Made by a program: the position numbers and the translations under genes. A stretch of DNA of 64,000 nt, taken from Beverwykella pulmonaria. Its lineage: Eukaryota; Ascomycota; Dothideomycetes; Pleosporales; Melanommataceae. Within the stretch, counting starts at the first letter, position 1. Each line of letters starts with the position of its first letter. This document shows positions 45,901-59,200 of the stretch, piece after piece. Location of the stretch: contig BCHH01000002.1 in the NCBI GenBank assembly GCA_001599595.1, positions 4,147,546 through 4,211,545 on the forward strand. The letters run 5' to 3'. The notes beneath the pieces were generated by a model, which was not told the origin of the DNA, did not search any database, and was given only the letters and a program-made list of their open reading frames with translations.

Positions 45901-48250
45901 GAGTGTTGAATGGGGCGGAGGCTGTAAGGCTAGTAGTGCGGGAGAAGAATCGACGTCGTATTGAGGACTGTGAAGGTGACATGTAGGTGGGACCGGAACG
46001 TACTTGTCATCGGCTTAGGGCAGATGCGCGATGTAGGTTGCATTGAAGGCAAACTAGACAGCCTGTCAGTAGTGCCGTAAGAGAACGTTTCCCATGTTGG
46101 CCTATGAAGATGTGCTATCGTGGACATCACTAGTACATATCTCAAGGTCTCATAGCTAGTAGGTACACTACTTGAGCTATGTACTTAACCGTCGACACCA
46201 GGTGTTCGAATGTCTGACCTGGTACTGAGTAGCATTAATAGCATCGTCTTGTCCTCACTACTCCATACTTGGCTTTACTGTCACTGCGAAGGTTGCCTCG
46301 ATATGACCCCTGCAGGTATACGAAGACTGACACGAGACCCTTGCTGGATTCTGAGGTGAGAGGGAGACCGCCGACAGGAAAATGACGCGCATGGGACCCC
46401 AAGGTATAAAATTATGTCAGACGGACATGCTCTGTCATGAGAGAAGGTTCTGATATATCAAGGTACGCACGTGAACGTAAGCAGCCTGTAAGCAATAAGT
46501 TGCCGCACTGGAAACTGGTTCGTGGGTCAGGACGCCCTATCGATAAAGTATCAATTTTCCGAAAAGTTAAACAATGCCGAGGTGGAATCAATAGTCAATC
46601 TAATTCATTGGGGATTCGCGAAGCTGAAGCTTAAGGCCTCGGTTATTGGAGTGCCACCGACTTCCTAATCTAGAGTTTCGTACCTGAGGCCTCGTTAGTG
46701 CCAGAGAGCTGAACGATTTACGAGATACTTCACGGAATGCACTGGTCGGTGAATCAAGGAAATGTTCTCACACGGGCGTGGCAGAGTTAGACAGTCGGTG
46801 GAAAAAGCAAGAACTTTAATGGATCTGGAGACCAGATATGGAAAATCCTGCAGAGTGGAATATATGCGAAGTGGCACAAGATCCTATCACACCAAAGTAT
46901 CTCGTACATGCGGTCATCATGAGATGGCGCTGGATAGGATTTAGCGCCTTGGTTCAGTGATTCGAACCGTTGCGGTTCTCCACGATGCTCGAGGTGGTGT
47001 TGTGAATCAGCCAAAGGACTCGTCTGTCAAGCATGTCAGTGCCAAACATTTAGCACTGCCGGATCAGAGAGACCGTGCTCGATGTTAGGAAGAGACATTT
47101 CAACCGAACTCGCAAGAATAGCATACGTTATTTCAAGTCTCGAGCCCACTAGAGACTTTCTTCCTTCGCGATTGGCGGAATCCCGCGTGACGAGAACAGA
47201 TGAGGGGATGAATTGAGGTTACCGACGGCGATCAGATTGGTCAGAACATGTTCACAGGGAAAGGTCATCCAGCACTTGCTGCATCCGAGAGCGAATAGAG
47301 TTATTCCCCGTACATCCAACAGTCTAAGACGACGAAGGTGATGGTGTGAGCGGCTACATGTTCACGAGAGTGCCGTCTGAGGTCTGCAGCTTATCGCTCG
47401 GGGTCCGTCGAGGCGTACGCAGTCGACAAAGAAGGAAGCGCGCGGTCAATGAAAGTTACCGAGTGGACATGGTTTCAACCCGGATGCCGCAAGAGCGACT
47501 CGAGATCGTGCCACGTCTACCGTGCAGCAGAGGCTGAGGACGGAATTAGCAGGCTCTCCATTCATGATCTTGCAGAGACAGCGATGCTGGGTCTTCTTCC
47601 TTGTGCGCATCCTGAATACTGGATCTGCACGATCCAGATTAGCTGTGAGCGGGGGGCTTGTATGGCGTCCAGCCTAGCGGGCACGATAACTGGCGGGCGC
47701 CGGTTCAGGCAATGACTGGCACGCCTGAACAGATGAGTCGTGATCAACGGGATCTTCAGAGTGGAGTTTAAGATTCTGGCGTCTGCCACCACCGAAGCCT
47801 GTGTCTGTCCTTTTCTCACAGTGCAGATGCAGGTACCTAGGTGGTGAATCCGCCTAAAGTTCTTCCCACGCTGGTAGCATTCTTTTTTCGGGTGCTCACT
47901 GGGAAAATCCAATAACGGGAGAGGAGCGTCCCGAGTGCTTCCTGACCATCGCTGTTTCGGCACTTGCTGAGCAGGCTCTGAGACTGGAGACCGAAAACGG
48001 ACTCTACTGATAGTGCAAGGCATTTGCCGCGGCTAAGGTGGAAATTGAATCTGTCTTTCTTTTCTTCTGGGCAGTGGAGACGAAAACGAGGGCGAGACTC
48101 CAATCAGAAAATGCAACGACGCCCCTGGACGAGCCTAGGGCAAATCTCGTCCTGACCTGCTCTGAAAACGAGCGGCGGTTGGAAGCGACGTACTGACGCT
48201 GCAGCCCAAACGTGCTTGACGCAAGAGAGTCGCTTTTTAGCACATCGCAG
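39925..48250. other. Gene-poor region of about 8.3 kb
   Basis: No frame with recognisable domains or convincing intron-exon structure. A 75-codon plus-strand frame at 40734-40961 (IVYLGGTRDLVVHMVPLD and onward) looks slightly protein-like but has no ATG start. Low-complexity bits include a C/A run at 43424-43439 and a (GCTC)n run at about 45242-45262. Transcribed non-coding RNA cannot be excluded. Confidence 0.5.
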
Positions 48251-51200
48251 GCTTAGGCGAGACGGGCCCTGCCAACCTAAATTTCAGAATGGCTAGTGAT
48301 TTGATGGGTAGCAAAAGCAGCCTGCACAGCACAGGAGAACATGCTTCCGAGATATGTCAAACTCGCATTCCAGGACCGTGGGGTGAGTGAATAGTAATTT
48401 CACTTACCGTGACTTACTCGTAGTGCAGACCCATCTGTAGTGTCTTTTCAAACGCATGAAGAGCAATCCCAGAATTACAAACAAGCTTCCGGCCTCGGGA
48501 AGGTTCAAGACCCGCACGAACAACAGCCTTGGCGGTGTTCGGCGTGTAGATGGCGGAAGAGGGCTCAATAAGGTCTGCAATGCTGGCAGCCAAAATCGGA
48601 GAGTGGAGCGTCCAGTGTTCTGGGAGTTGGAGGCTCAAAACGTGGCCGCCGCCCGGCGCCGAGGACGGGGGGTTGACGCTTGAAGAAGGGCAGCGATGTC
48701 GTCCTCAGGCCCATCATGAGTCCCAACATCACGGGTCGGGCTTGGAGAAGCCTCCCGATCCAAGCAGAGCAGCTCCACTGACCAGGGGTGGATGACAAAA
48801 GGCGGCTTTGATGGCTCTCCAAAACAACAAGGTAATCCGTGTCAAAACTAAGCCGTGCAGTCGGCCGTGTGACAGGGGGCGACGTCGAATCAGTATGCGT
48901 GGGTCCGCGGGCAGCCCGAAGGAACGGGGGCGTGATGTTGAGCGTCGGTGGCAGATCTGGCATGACTGCTGCGACGCCGAACAACATACTATGGTGGAGT
49001 GAGAGGGAGGCGGAGAGATACAAGTACCTGGACTACCTGCACATATCGCTTTAGATGACGAGTGGGGTGCGCAGTGCGAGTTCTGTGATTGTGAATGGAG
49101 GCTGGTGGTGCTCGAGCAATCAATTGGGGATGGCGGGGTATGCAGAGGGACGGCGCGTTTGCGAGGTCGAAATAAGCTAGCTGCTAGCAGTGAAGTTAAT
49201 CAAAATGGCGTGGGAAATCCGACTGAAAGGATGGTCGAGACGATGGCAGGGATGATGCTGCAGCAGCAGCGACAACGACGGCGGGCATCTTTCGCAGCTT
49301 CGTCTCTTGCAGTAACGCCGGCATGTCTCTGCCCTCTTTCTTCCTGCGCGCCCTGAGAGAGCATCAGCAGCAGTCCCAGTGTCTGCCCTCCTCGGTCAAA
49401 AAGACGACCAGGCCACGGCCTCAAATTAGGACGGCGCATCTCCCGTCACAAGTCCCCCTCCGCCCAACCCATCAGCGGTCGCAGGTTTTCTGGTTGACGG
49501 CTCGCTAAGGCAGCGCTCTCATTGGATGTCACAGCCCAGGGTGCGGCCTAGTCGCGCAGTCATTACACGAAAGGTCGGAATGGGTGTCCTTCATCTCTGG
49601 GCCGGTTGCGCGACATAAACACACTTTGGGCGCGCGAGACGAAGGGAGCGCATCGTGTCTTTGCGATGTGTCCAAATATATATCGCCCATGCTGCTGGCG
49701 ATGCCTGCCCCAGACGGCGATATTCCAGCGCTGCGTCCCTGCCGGCGCGCTCCAGGGCTGTCCCACGTTGCAAACGCCATACCGGGACCCGAAGCGGGCA
49801 GAGGCAGCAGCCCAAAAGCCAGCTGCTCGACGGGCGCGCTGGGGGCGCAACGAGGACCGGCCGTCGGTTGCGGCTAAGGAGCCAAAGATCTCTGCAGGCG
49901 GCCGCATCCAGCAAGGAGCGAGGCCCCGGCTGCTCCAGCGAGCGGGATGTGGCATGCAGGCTCGAGGCGCTGCCAAGGCTGGAGACGAAGAGCGAATGGG
50001 ACCAATGCCGCGCCGCCTGCGCGAGGCGTCTGGATCGACGGGCGGAGTCGTCCCCAGTTACCAGCCAGAGTGTCTCTGCTTGCGCGAGCTTAAGCCCAAA
50101 CCAGGCAGCCGGTAATTACTCATTGATGCTCTTTGTGCTGCACCGCGCTGCACACCCGCCCACGCCCAGCAGCGGGCACACCAGCGGGCAGCGCGGGCAC
50201 ACCAGCCATCATGGCGAGCAACGGGCGCCTCGTGCTCCACGGCATGCGCAGGCGTCGCGGGCGTCTGTCGGGAGCGCGCGTTGACACCGTAGAAGATGCA
50301 AGCTGGGGGATGGGAACATGCCCCATTCAATGTCGAATCCCACAAGAGCAAGTGCGCGGCCACGTGGGGATCGGCCTCTTGTGCGCGACGCGGTGCGTTG
50401 GGGCGCACAGGATCCATCGCATCGAGAGATGAGGCCGGGCAGGGACCGCAATTGTTGTCTGCTTATTACACATTCCGTCTTGGGACAGACACGTGCCAGG
50501 CAATATAACTGCCCGCCTAAAAATAGTCCCCCCAGCGACAACAGAGTTTGGGGCCAGAAAGCAGGTTGCTGGGTCAGGACTCGCTGGTTATTGCATTGCA
50601 AATTGGGCCAGCAGTTCGCGCAGATTGGATGAAGTGCAATCAATCAACTGGAAACAACCTTGACCATGTCGATCGCCCCTCTCCCGCGCGCAGTCTTCTT
50701 TTGTTGCTCAGGCTCTGCGACTCGCGTCCGCGGCAGCCCCTCCCGCTGAAAGCGAGAGGGAATCAATCAATCATGTGCAGCTGGCGTGCTTGCTTGGCTG
50801 GTGCCAGCCCGGCGACCTGAGCCAGGAGCACGGTCACAGTATTGGTCGCCGAGCGGCAGGGATGTCCAGCTGCGGACTAGGTATCCGTACCCAGCGCTGA
50901 GTTGACGCTGGTGCTGGCGGTGGAGGGGAAAGCTGTGCGCGACGCAGCGTGATGGCGAGGACAGGCGCGCTTGCGGACGTCAGGACGACTCGAGCACACC
51001 AAACCTCCAACTCTAACCTCACCTCATGCTTCGCATTCGCACCAGCAACGGCATGGCGATCGCCCACCCGCGTCTCGCCGCGCAGGATTGGTCTTGTGTG
51101 GTGCTGGGACGGCGAGCTGGCGGCTGTCGTCTTTGTCTCGCACGCGCTGTCGGTTCGCTTTGAGGCCAGACCGCGTCCGTGCAGGGCCAGTCGGCATGGC

Positions 51201-53004
51201 TCGTTGGCGCCAGGCCCGACACATCATGACTGCTCTCCTCGCCCTTGGTACGCGGAAAAGCAAAGAAGCCTTTTCTCTTGTCCTGTCCTGTCTCTGTGCC
51301 GCAAGCCTGGGTCAGGAGCCGCATGGCCGCGCGCCCACTTGCGCTGCCCTCAGGCGCCCCATCTTCTCCCCCCCAAAGTGCTGCTCAAAGCCTGCGACGG
51401 CGAGGTCCAGCACGAACAAGCAAATGCTCTTTGACCAGGTCGGGCCGGCGCAAGCGACAGCACCTCCACTGTGCTGGTCCAAGCCCGTCCCGCACGCCAG
51501 CGACTCCGAACAGAGGGCCAGCCGACAGGGTTGGCGGCGGTAGCTGCGTCGCCCCCGGGATGCATTGTTGTCCCCATGCCTGCCTGGCTGTCTAAACCGA
51601 GCTGCGTCCTGAACGGTGTGGTTTCTTATTCATACAACGCGTTGCTTCTGCCGTGCCTCGTCTGCGTTGTCCACTTACGTCCCAAGTGCCAGAGTCTTTC
51701 GGTGAATAGCGCTCCCGCCCGCGCCCCCAGCGGCCTGCTCTCGTGCCCTCCCTCATTTTCCATCCCGATCCAGATCATCCCAAAACGCTCGGACGAACCC
51801 TATCGCCCGGTTGAGGTCCTGGATGCCCTTGAATGCTTAGCCCGCCAACAGCCACGCGAACCCTGACACCCTTAGCCTGCCGTACATATACGTGAGGGCC
51901 ACCACTCTCCACTCGCTCACGGCAACAAAGCCTTTGGCCCAGCACGTCCAGCCTTCCTCCGCCATCGCTCCCCTAGGGCGCCCAGGAACTGAGCTTAACA
52001 AGGACGGATCGCCGCTGCCCGCGCGCCTCAGCACCACCACCTGACTGCCCTCGCCCGCGACCCCAGGACCAGCGCCTCACTGGACCCCACCGCCGTCGAC
52101 AACGTGCAACACCAAATCTCGCAACGCCGCTGCCGTAAACAGTGCCCTCAACGACCTCATTTGTGTCTGTTGTCCAACAGGGAAGTCGCCGCCGTTCCCA
52201 GCGCTTTGGGAGAGGTCCATCAGAGCTAGCCATTAACCAATCCGGGGGAGCACCGCGATCATCGAACGACGACTTCAGCACGTCCATAGCAAAAGGTCTA
52301 ACGTATTGATCGAAAACCATCATCCTCACAGCCTGTGCAACCGTCTAAGTAGCACAACGTCTACGCAACCAGGAAATCGGGCCCTACCGAACACTGGCCG
52401 TGTGAAAGCAACAGCACTGCCCTGCTTTTGTTGTATTGTACGCCCTCCCATCTCGGCCTGTGAGTGTGAGCACCACTGATTTTGCGTAGAGACTGAGACT
52501 TTCTAGAAGGTTTCTGGAGAGGCGTGCATCCGTCGGTATCACTGTCCGGCAGCATTTGCGCAGGTACCATCTCCAGGACCGCTCGCTCATCGCACCCTCT
52601 CACTTCGCGGAGCAGCCTGTCGCCATCTCGAGGGGACAACGGCCTAGATCGGGTGCATTATCGTAGAGTGCCTGGATCGGTTGGGCGTCCGTGTGCGCTG
52701 AGGAACTTTTACAAGGTCCCTTCCCCTCCACTGCCTGCGTATCATCAGCACTTTGTCCCTCTCGACTAGGGCATTTACCTTTCACATTACGCCTCAGGCT
52801 ACAGGCCGTCTGTTGCCCTTCGTGGATCCTTCGCAGTCCTCACGTGGACTCTATTGGCTAGGTGCGCACTTCTCACCTCCGCCATCTGCTGCGTCACAGC
52901 TGCAGTCCTTGCCAACTCCTCCCTCTTCAGAAGCTGGTAGGTCATCAGGGCCTACCCGAGACACAACCGCCAACGTGGCTGCTGCAGTGGCTCATCCGGC
53001 TTCG
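48251..53004. other. GC-rich region, probable long upstream/leader of the C2H2 gene
   Basis: GC content rises clearly here and many overlapping open frames appear on both strands without family resemblance. That is what high GC produces by chance. No tRNA, rRNA or repeat was found. The frame of the C2H2 protein is open back to about 52750 but without ATG, so an upstream coding exon may lie in the last few hundred bases. Confidence 0.4.
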
Positions 53005-54339
53005 ATGCATCCTGGGTCTGACCCAATGGGTGCACCCCATAGCTTTGCGGCTCGGAGGCCACACGCCCAACAGTTGGGTAGTTTTGAGCTTCCACCACCA
53101 CCGATGCACAAATATACTTACAACAACAACATCAACGCTTCACAATCGTCGCAAGCTCCAACAACTATCGCTAGCGTTGGAAACCTTCTTACTCCACCAA
53201 ACAACATTCCAGGTGATGTGATAAGTTCCTCTACTGGAGTGTCAACCAGCAGTGCAAGTTCGACTGCCATGCCACATTACAACCAATCATACATCTACTC
53301 TCCGCCTACCCAAGGGTCGACACAGTATGGTTATCAACCTGGGCACCATCAGCAAAATCAATACCAAAATCCCCGGGGAGGTATGTACGCCGCAATGCAG
53401 AATGATCGTCAACTCGGGGACCAAAGCTCACTCAATCCGCGAAAAGGGCTGAATCCGCCACCGTACGAGATGAACCAACAGTTGCCATCCTTTCCGCCAT
53501 CAACTGCCTCATCAAACATGCCGACAATGTCTGCACAACAGCACAATCATCATATGATGAGCTCACACACCCCTGTATCAAGCTCAGCACCTCAACAGTC
53601 GCCTGTACATGCTCAAGAGTCATTTCACAGACCACCACCTACACCAACTTACTACAGCTCACAGCCATCGACAACACCACAGCAGTCTACTTTCCCATAT
53701 TCCACGGGTCCTTCGCCAACACAGCAGAGCCCAATCAGCGCAGGCTCAATGCCAAGGATGTCTCCAGCGGTAACGCAAGGCGCAATCCCCTCGATACCGA
53801 CGAACCCGTCCCAATCACCCCATCCCTATCAGCGTCCTTATGGAAATCTTTACCCCCCCGCGCCCGTCTTCTCGAACGTGAACAATCCGAACGGACAGCT
53901 CGCGTTGGTTGGTAACGTGCACCCTGGTCTGATGCCAGGCTTCAATAGTGGACATGCCGCAAACATGCCTCACTTCCTTGGCCATCCACCTCATCAACAA
54001 CCAGCCGCAAACGACAGGCCTTTCAAATGCGATCAATGCCCACAGAGCTTCAACCGCAATCACGACTTGAAGCGACACAAGCGGATTCATTTGGCTGTAA
54101 AACCTTTCCCTTGCAACCATTGCGACAAGAGCTTTTCGCGAAAAGACGCCCTCAAGGTTCGTATACTCCATATAGCCTCACCTGCTGAATTACATGTACT
54201 AATTTCCTCGTAGCGCCACATTTTGGTCAAAGGCTGCGGTAAAACCACTAACTCCACGGAGGAGGTGAAGCGAGAGACCCATTCGCCCGATCACAAAAAC
54301 GAAAATGTCGACAGCAAACCGATATCGAGCCATGCATGA
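53005..54339 (+). CDS. C2H2 zinc-finger transcription factor
   Basis: Exons from 53005 (first in-frame ATG, ASMHPGSDP) to 54156 and 54214-54339 give at least 425 aa. The 57-nt intron falls inside the second finger, with branch ACTAAT. The long N-terminal part is rich in Pro, Gln, Ser and Asn with poly-N/S/H stretches, as in fungal activators. Two adjacent C2H2 fingers follow: FKCDQCPQSFNRNHDLKRHK and FPCNHCDKSFSRKDALK, joined across the intron to RHILVKGCGK. A short charged tail ends the protein. The frame stays open upstream to about 52750 with plausible coding sequence (LPTPPSSE), so the true start may be in an upstream exon. Nuclear DNA-binding regulator by family; I do not recognise the specific regulator or its targets. 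Confidence 0.85.
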
Positions 54340-56274
54340 TCCGTCAAATTGCATCATCATTTTGTCGTTCACTACCTTCATTTCGCTTTGCACTGTATTA
54401 AATACCTCTTCTCACTCAGGGTTCTGGTTTCATGGAACCACACCGCTTCATTGTTCAACACGTTTGGAATCGCAATGTTGTTATCATGCAGTTGATTTTG
54501 TGTATCTCCCTCGGAACACCGGATACCTCTTGGCTAATTAGTGGCGACGATAACAGTGCGCAGTATTGTCTTCTTGTCTTATCTTTTGCAGCGGATTATT
54601 TTCAGTCGATGTTTATTTGGTGTGTGTGGGGAGGGTATTTCGGGTTGCTACTTTTTTGGGAATTGTTCTTCATGCATTCGCGGCGTGTCAGGCGGGGCCG
54701 CGGGGGGTTTCAGGTTTCGGTTTATGTCATGGGAAATTATCTCGACGTAGGAGGGACTACAGTCTGAGATGGCGGGGGATCGGTTGGGGTTTCGGTGTAA
54801 TTGTCCTTGTTTTTTCTTTGGCAAACTAGGGACCTGGCGCAATCTGTACGGCATCAGATGTGGTCGAGACAAGGAAGGAGACGGATGTGGCCAAAAGTGA
54901 AACGATTAGGATTAGGGGAATACCGAGATATGAATCAATGTCCTGCCGTCTGCCACTTTTGGTTCTCGTGTCGATGAAGGCTCTTGTGTGAATTGTAGCG
55001 TATTACGGGTTGCTGGATGGTTGTGAATCGCTTTGTAGCAAGTTCCTCAAGGAGGGGAGGCTACGTTAAGGTTTATTTGTTCGTGCGGCTTCATGCAGAT
55101 CGATAACGTGACCTGGCCCAACTGATCCTTGCACGTGCAGGACCTTGGAACTAGGCCTCACTTGGACGTCTGTTTCAACTTCACTCCATCGGTCGCCCGG
55201 CAGCATTGTTCATCTCGTCAACACCACAAGGAGTAGTGCCATTGCATGTAGATAATCAGAACGACAGTGTTCTTCGTAGGTGATTGCATGTTTCTCGATA
55301 CTCTTTGCCCCTTCTACTCCAGAAGAACATATTTCCTTAATCAAACCTACGTCACGTCCGCATCTTCTATAAGAGTCGGGGAGTCACATTAAAGAAGGCT
55401 ATCGACGCCCGTTTCGTTTTCTAATCGATAACAGTATAGTAGCCAGGTAGAAGATTGCATCATGATGGTGATGTGCCTGCCGCAGTCGTTATGGAGCATT
55501 ATGACCCGAACGATGTGCATACAAGATATTCGTGTGGTGGTGGCCTTCTAGAAGTCTTACAGCAAGGCGTAAGAATCTCAACACCCATTCTTCACTTTGG
55601 TGATCATCACCGCGCATTCCTCAAGTCCGCTAGACAACCCATTCTCATGCACCCGTTTGGGCCAAAACAAACAAGCGCTCTTGGCACATTCTTCCACTTC
55701 CATAACATCCAGAACTCCTCCTTCTCACTCGTGGGGCATCGAGATCATCGTCACTTCTCAGGCGTAAGCGTTCCTTTCCACCGTTTGTTTGCGCTGTAGT
55801 CGCGACGGTGCCAGCATCCGTGCCCGCATCTCCCTTCCCAACCCACCTACCCTCCGCCCGACCTCCACACCACCATTATCTTGTATGCATTGAAGATTGA
55901 AACAGTTTGTTAAATTTTTGGTTCCCGGAAGGCTCCATTGCTGCAGTGCACCGTCCTTCCTTTACCGGCTTCACATTCACCAACTTGCGGGCAGCACTTC
56001 ATCATACTGGTTTTCTCATCACAACGAATAAACACGGCAAACCTAGTCATGCATACCGCCTAACTTTAGCAGTACAACTGCAATATATCCCACCACAACA
56101 ACGACTACTCCTCGCATTTTGGTATTCTGACGCAGGGTGCATCTCTTACTTTGCACACAGAGGACCATTGCCTCTATTTTCATCCTACCCGGTCAATTGA
56201 AATCAATTGAAATCAAGGGCACACGTCCTGCCGATTGATTCAGTTACTTCCACCTCCCCTCCCCTCCCCTAACC
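54340..56274. other. Intergenic region of 1.9 kb
   Basis: 3' flank of the C2H2 gene and upstream region of the kinase gene. A pyrimidine-rich (CCCCT)n tract at about 56254-56270 lies directly before the kinase start. A 114-codon frame at 55455-55799 has no recognisable features. Confidence 0.4.
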
Positions 56275-59200
56275 ATGGACCATGCCTTCCATGGCCGTCC
56301 ACTGACACGGCGGCGCGCCCCTCTTGGGGATGCTACCCTTAGGGCCAACGAGGACACGAGCTCCCAGCGACGCCAAGGAGACAAGCCCAGCCTCGAGACT
56401 ATCTCATCCTTCCAGGGGCCTCTACCCCATAACGAGTCCCTCGTCCCGAACGGCACGCTCACAGTCCGGCATCAGCCCGATTTTTCGTTTGACAACAAAA
56501 ATGTATCTGCCATGATCAGTGAGGAACTTTGCCTCCACAACCCAAAGCGCGACTCTGAAATATCAAATGCAAGTACCAATGTTTCCAATACCGGCCGTCG
56601 ACGCAAGACACATATCGGCCCGTGGCAGTTGGGCAAAACTATTGGCCGCGGAGGATGCTCACGAGTACGGCTTGTTAGACACAGTGTTAGTGGCGAGTAT
56701 GGGGCTGCCAAGATCATTTCGAAGGCGAATGCGGAGAAAGTGAGCGCATTGAGCCTACACAACCTTATCGAGAGCGCAGCACGGGATCCTTCGTTATACA
56801 CAGACGGGAAGCTCATCCCGTTTGGGCTCGAGCGAGAGATCTGCATCATGAAGTTACTGGATCACCCAAATATTGTCCGTCTGCATGATGTCTGGGAGAG
56901 TCATAATGAGCTGTAAGTCTATTTCATTCAGGTGCTCTCACCGAAGCTGATATCGAGCAGCTACTTGATCATGGAATATGTCGAAGGCGGCGAGCTCTTC
57001 AGCTATATTAGCGATAGAGTTCAACTCCCAGAAATCGAGGTCGTCCATCTCTTTCGGCAAATCACGGCGGCCTTGTTATACTGCCACCGACTCAATATCC
57101 ACCATCGGGACCTGAAGCCGGAGAACATCCTTCTAGATAGGGAGACCATGACGATCAAGCTTGTCGACTTCGGCATGGCGGCGTTGCAACCAAGGGGTAA
57201 GATGCTCACGACGCCGTGTGGCAGTCCGCATTACGCTGCGCCTGAAGTCATTCGAACTAGGTCGTATGACGGAGCCATGGCCGACACTTGGAGCTGTGGT
57301 GTCATCCTTTTCGTTATGCTCGCTGGAACCCCGCCCTTCAATTATTCCGGCGACGAGAGACACCTCCAATTCCTCTTTCAAGCTATCGCCGAAGCCGACT
57401 ATGTGATGCCTGATAAGTTTTCGAAAGAGGCCAAGGATCTCATCAGTCGAATACTGATACCGGATCCCAAGAAACGCATTACGATTGAAGCAATTTGGCA
57501 ACACCCGTTCCTGCGCAAGTACGATAGGGAATTGGGTTTTGAGGGCGAAAAGGCTACGCTGCAGCATTGGGTTGGGCCTCTTCCAACGATCACAGAGTGG
57601 CAACCACTTGACCGAACAACAGTTGACCGAGAGATTCTTCGCTACCTGCGCACACTTTGGCACAGTGAGAAGGAAGATGTAATTTTGCAGCGCCTTATAA
57701 GCAAAGAGTAAGCAAAGATCGTGTCTGTAACTGTTACATAACAGGCTCCTAATCTCTATACAGATCGAATCAAGAGAAATACTTTTACTCATCACTTCAG
57801 AAGTACCGCAATGACGAGCTAGAGAACTACAGCGGAAACCATCTGGCATACTCGAGCAGTGATTATCACCATAACGCGAATATCCCACGTGGCCGCAATC
57901 TTCTTCAGTTGCCACATAACCAGCATAAACGATCTCAGCCTGGCTACTCTATCCTCAACGATGAGCACTTGTATTCAAGGCACAGTTTCTTCGAGCCACC
58001 ATCTTCCGACACCAGCTATGACCCGTTTCGGGCATCAAGGGAGCCAATCATCCCCGTTCAAGGTGTTCATCACAATGCCACCATTCATCGTGGCCCCAGC
58101 AGCGGAAGTCGCAAGCGATGTCCCGCCACGGCCTTGGGTCATCGTACAGAAAGTTCTTTGCGAATTCAAGGACCGAGGAACTCTAGGTACCAAAGCCCCA
58201 TCATGTCGCGCAATTCTTCAAAGCGTAGCATCCTGTCGCAGCGGTCTCACATGTCTCAACGATCGCAACGATCGCAAGTATCACTGACGGCAAAAGGAAG
58301 GCATATATCCCGGTCCTCGACATCAAGCACACATATGCTGAACAGCCCGCCTGTCATTGTTCGACCCGGTAGTATGAGAAAGCGTGGAGTCAGCTTCTCG
58401 AATTTGAGGCTAGCCTCTATTCACAATGCCAGTACCGCTAGATCCCGTGGTATCCAGTATACTCCGGAGCAGTGTAGGCTTCTAAGTAGCTTTGGGGGAT
58501 CTAGAGCGTCGTCTGCTTGTTTTGATCAACAACCTCCTTCTAGTATGCAACCATCTCCTGCGGTTCGCTCTGTGAGCAAAATTGCAGCAAGTCCAGTTGT
58601 TCCACGTCTAAGGGTACGCAAACCGGAGAGCCCTAGCAAATACATCCAGACTGAGGCCCGGAAAGTAAGCAAGGAACTTGAGAAGGTTATGGAAGAAGCA
58701 TTTAACCGTTCTTTGATGAGCCCTAGTGTCCAAACAATCGCCACGGATCCCAATAAGGACGTATCTGAGTATTACACCCCTCCCACCTCGTTTTCCAATA
58801 GAGCCTCAGGTGGTAGTACGCTTGTTACACCAAACAAGAGAGCGATGCTGCAGCGGCCTCTTCCTCCGACACCATACGAGACACCAAATACGTTCCTTCA
58901 TCGAAAGCTTGCTGAAACACGGGCCGAGATTGCTCAGAAGCTTCATGAGCATGGCGGCAATACCGAGCACTTCAATGAAGTTCTAGACCACTTGGACCGC
59001 CTTATGGCACCTTCTGCCAATGGAGCTAAGTACACATCATCTACTCCGGCCAAGTCTCCTCAGCAATCTGCTTTTCTACCAGCCATTTCCGAGGAGGTGA
59101 AGGCTGATGGTGAAGATCGGTACGTCGTGCCCTATAGTCCCAAATATAGAGCCGTTACTGACCCTGCCAGGCCTAATCTTCAAGGATGCCGCGCTGCGAC

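Noticed and set aside
46940..46985. Possible tRNA T-arm on the minus strand (GGTTCGAATC)
   Set aside because: The bases on either side do not form a 5-bp T stem, and no acceptor or anticodon stem can be drawn.
48500..52400. Many open frames of 100-209 codons on both strands
   Set aside because: High GC lowers stop-codon frequency. The frames overlap each other, are rich in Arg/Ala/Pro and show no domain.
55455..55799. 114-codon frame before the kinase gene
   Set aside because: No family resemblance, and it lies in the presumed promoter and leader of the kinase gene.
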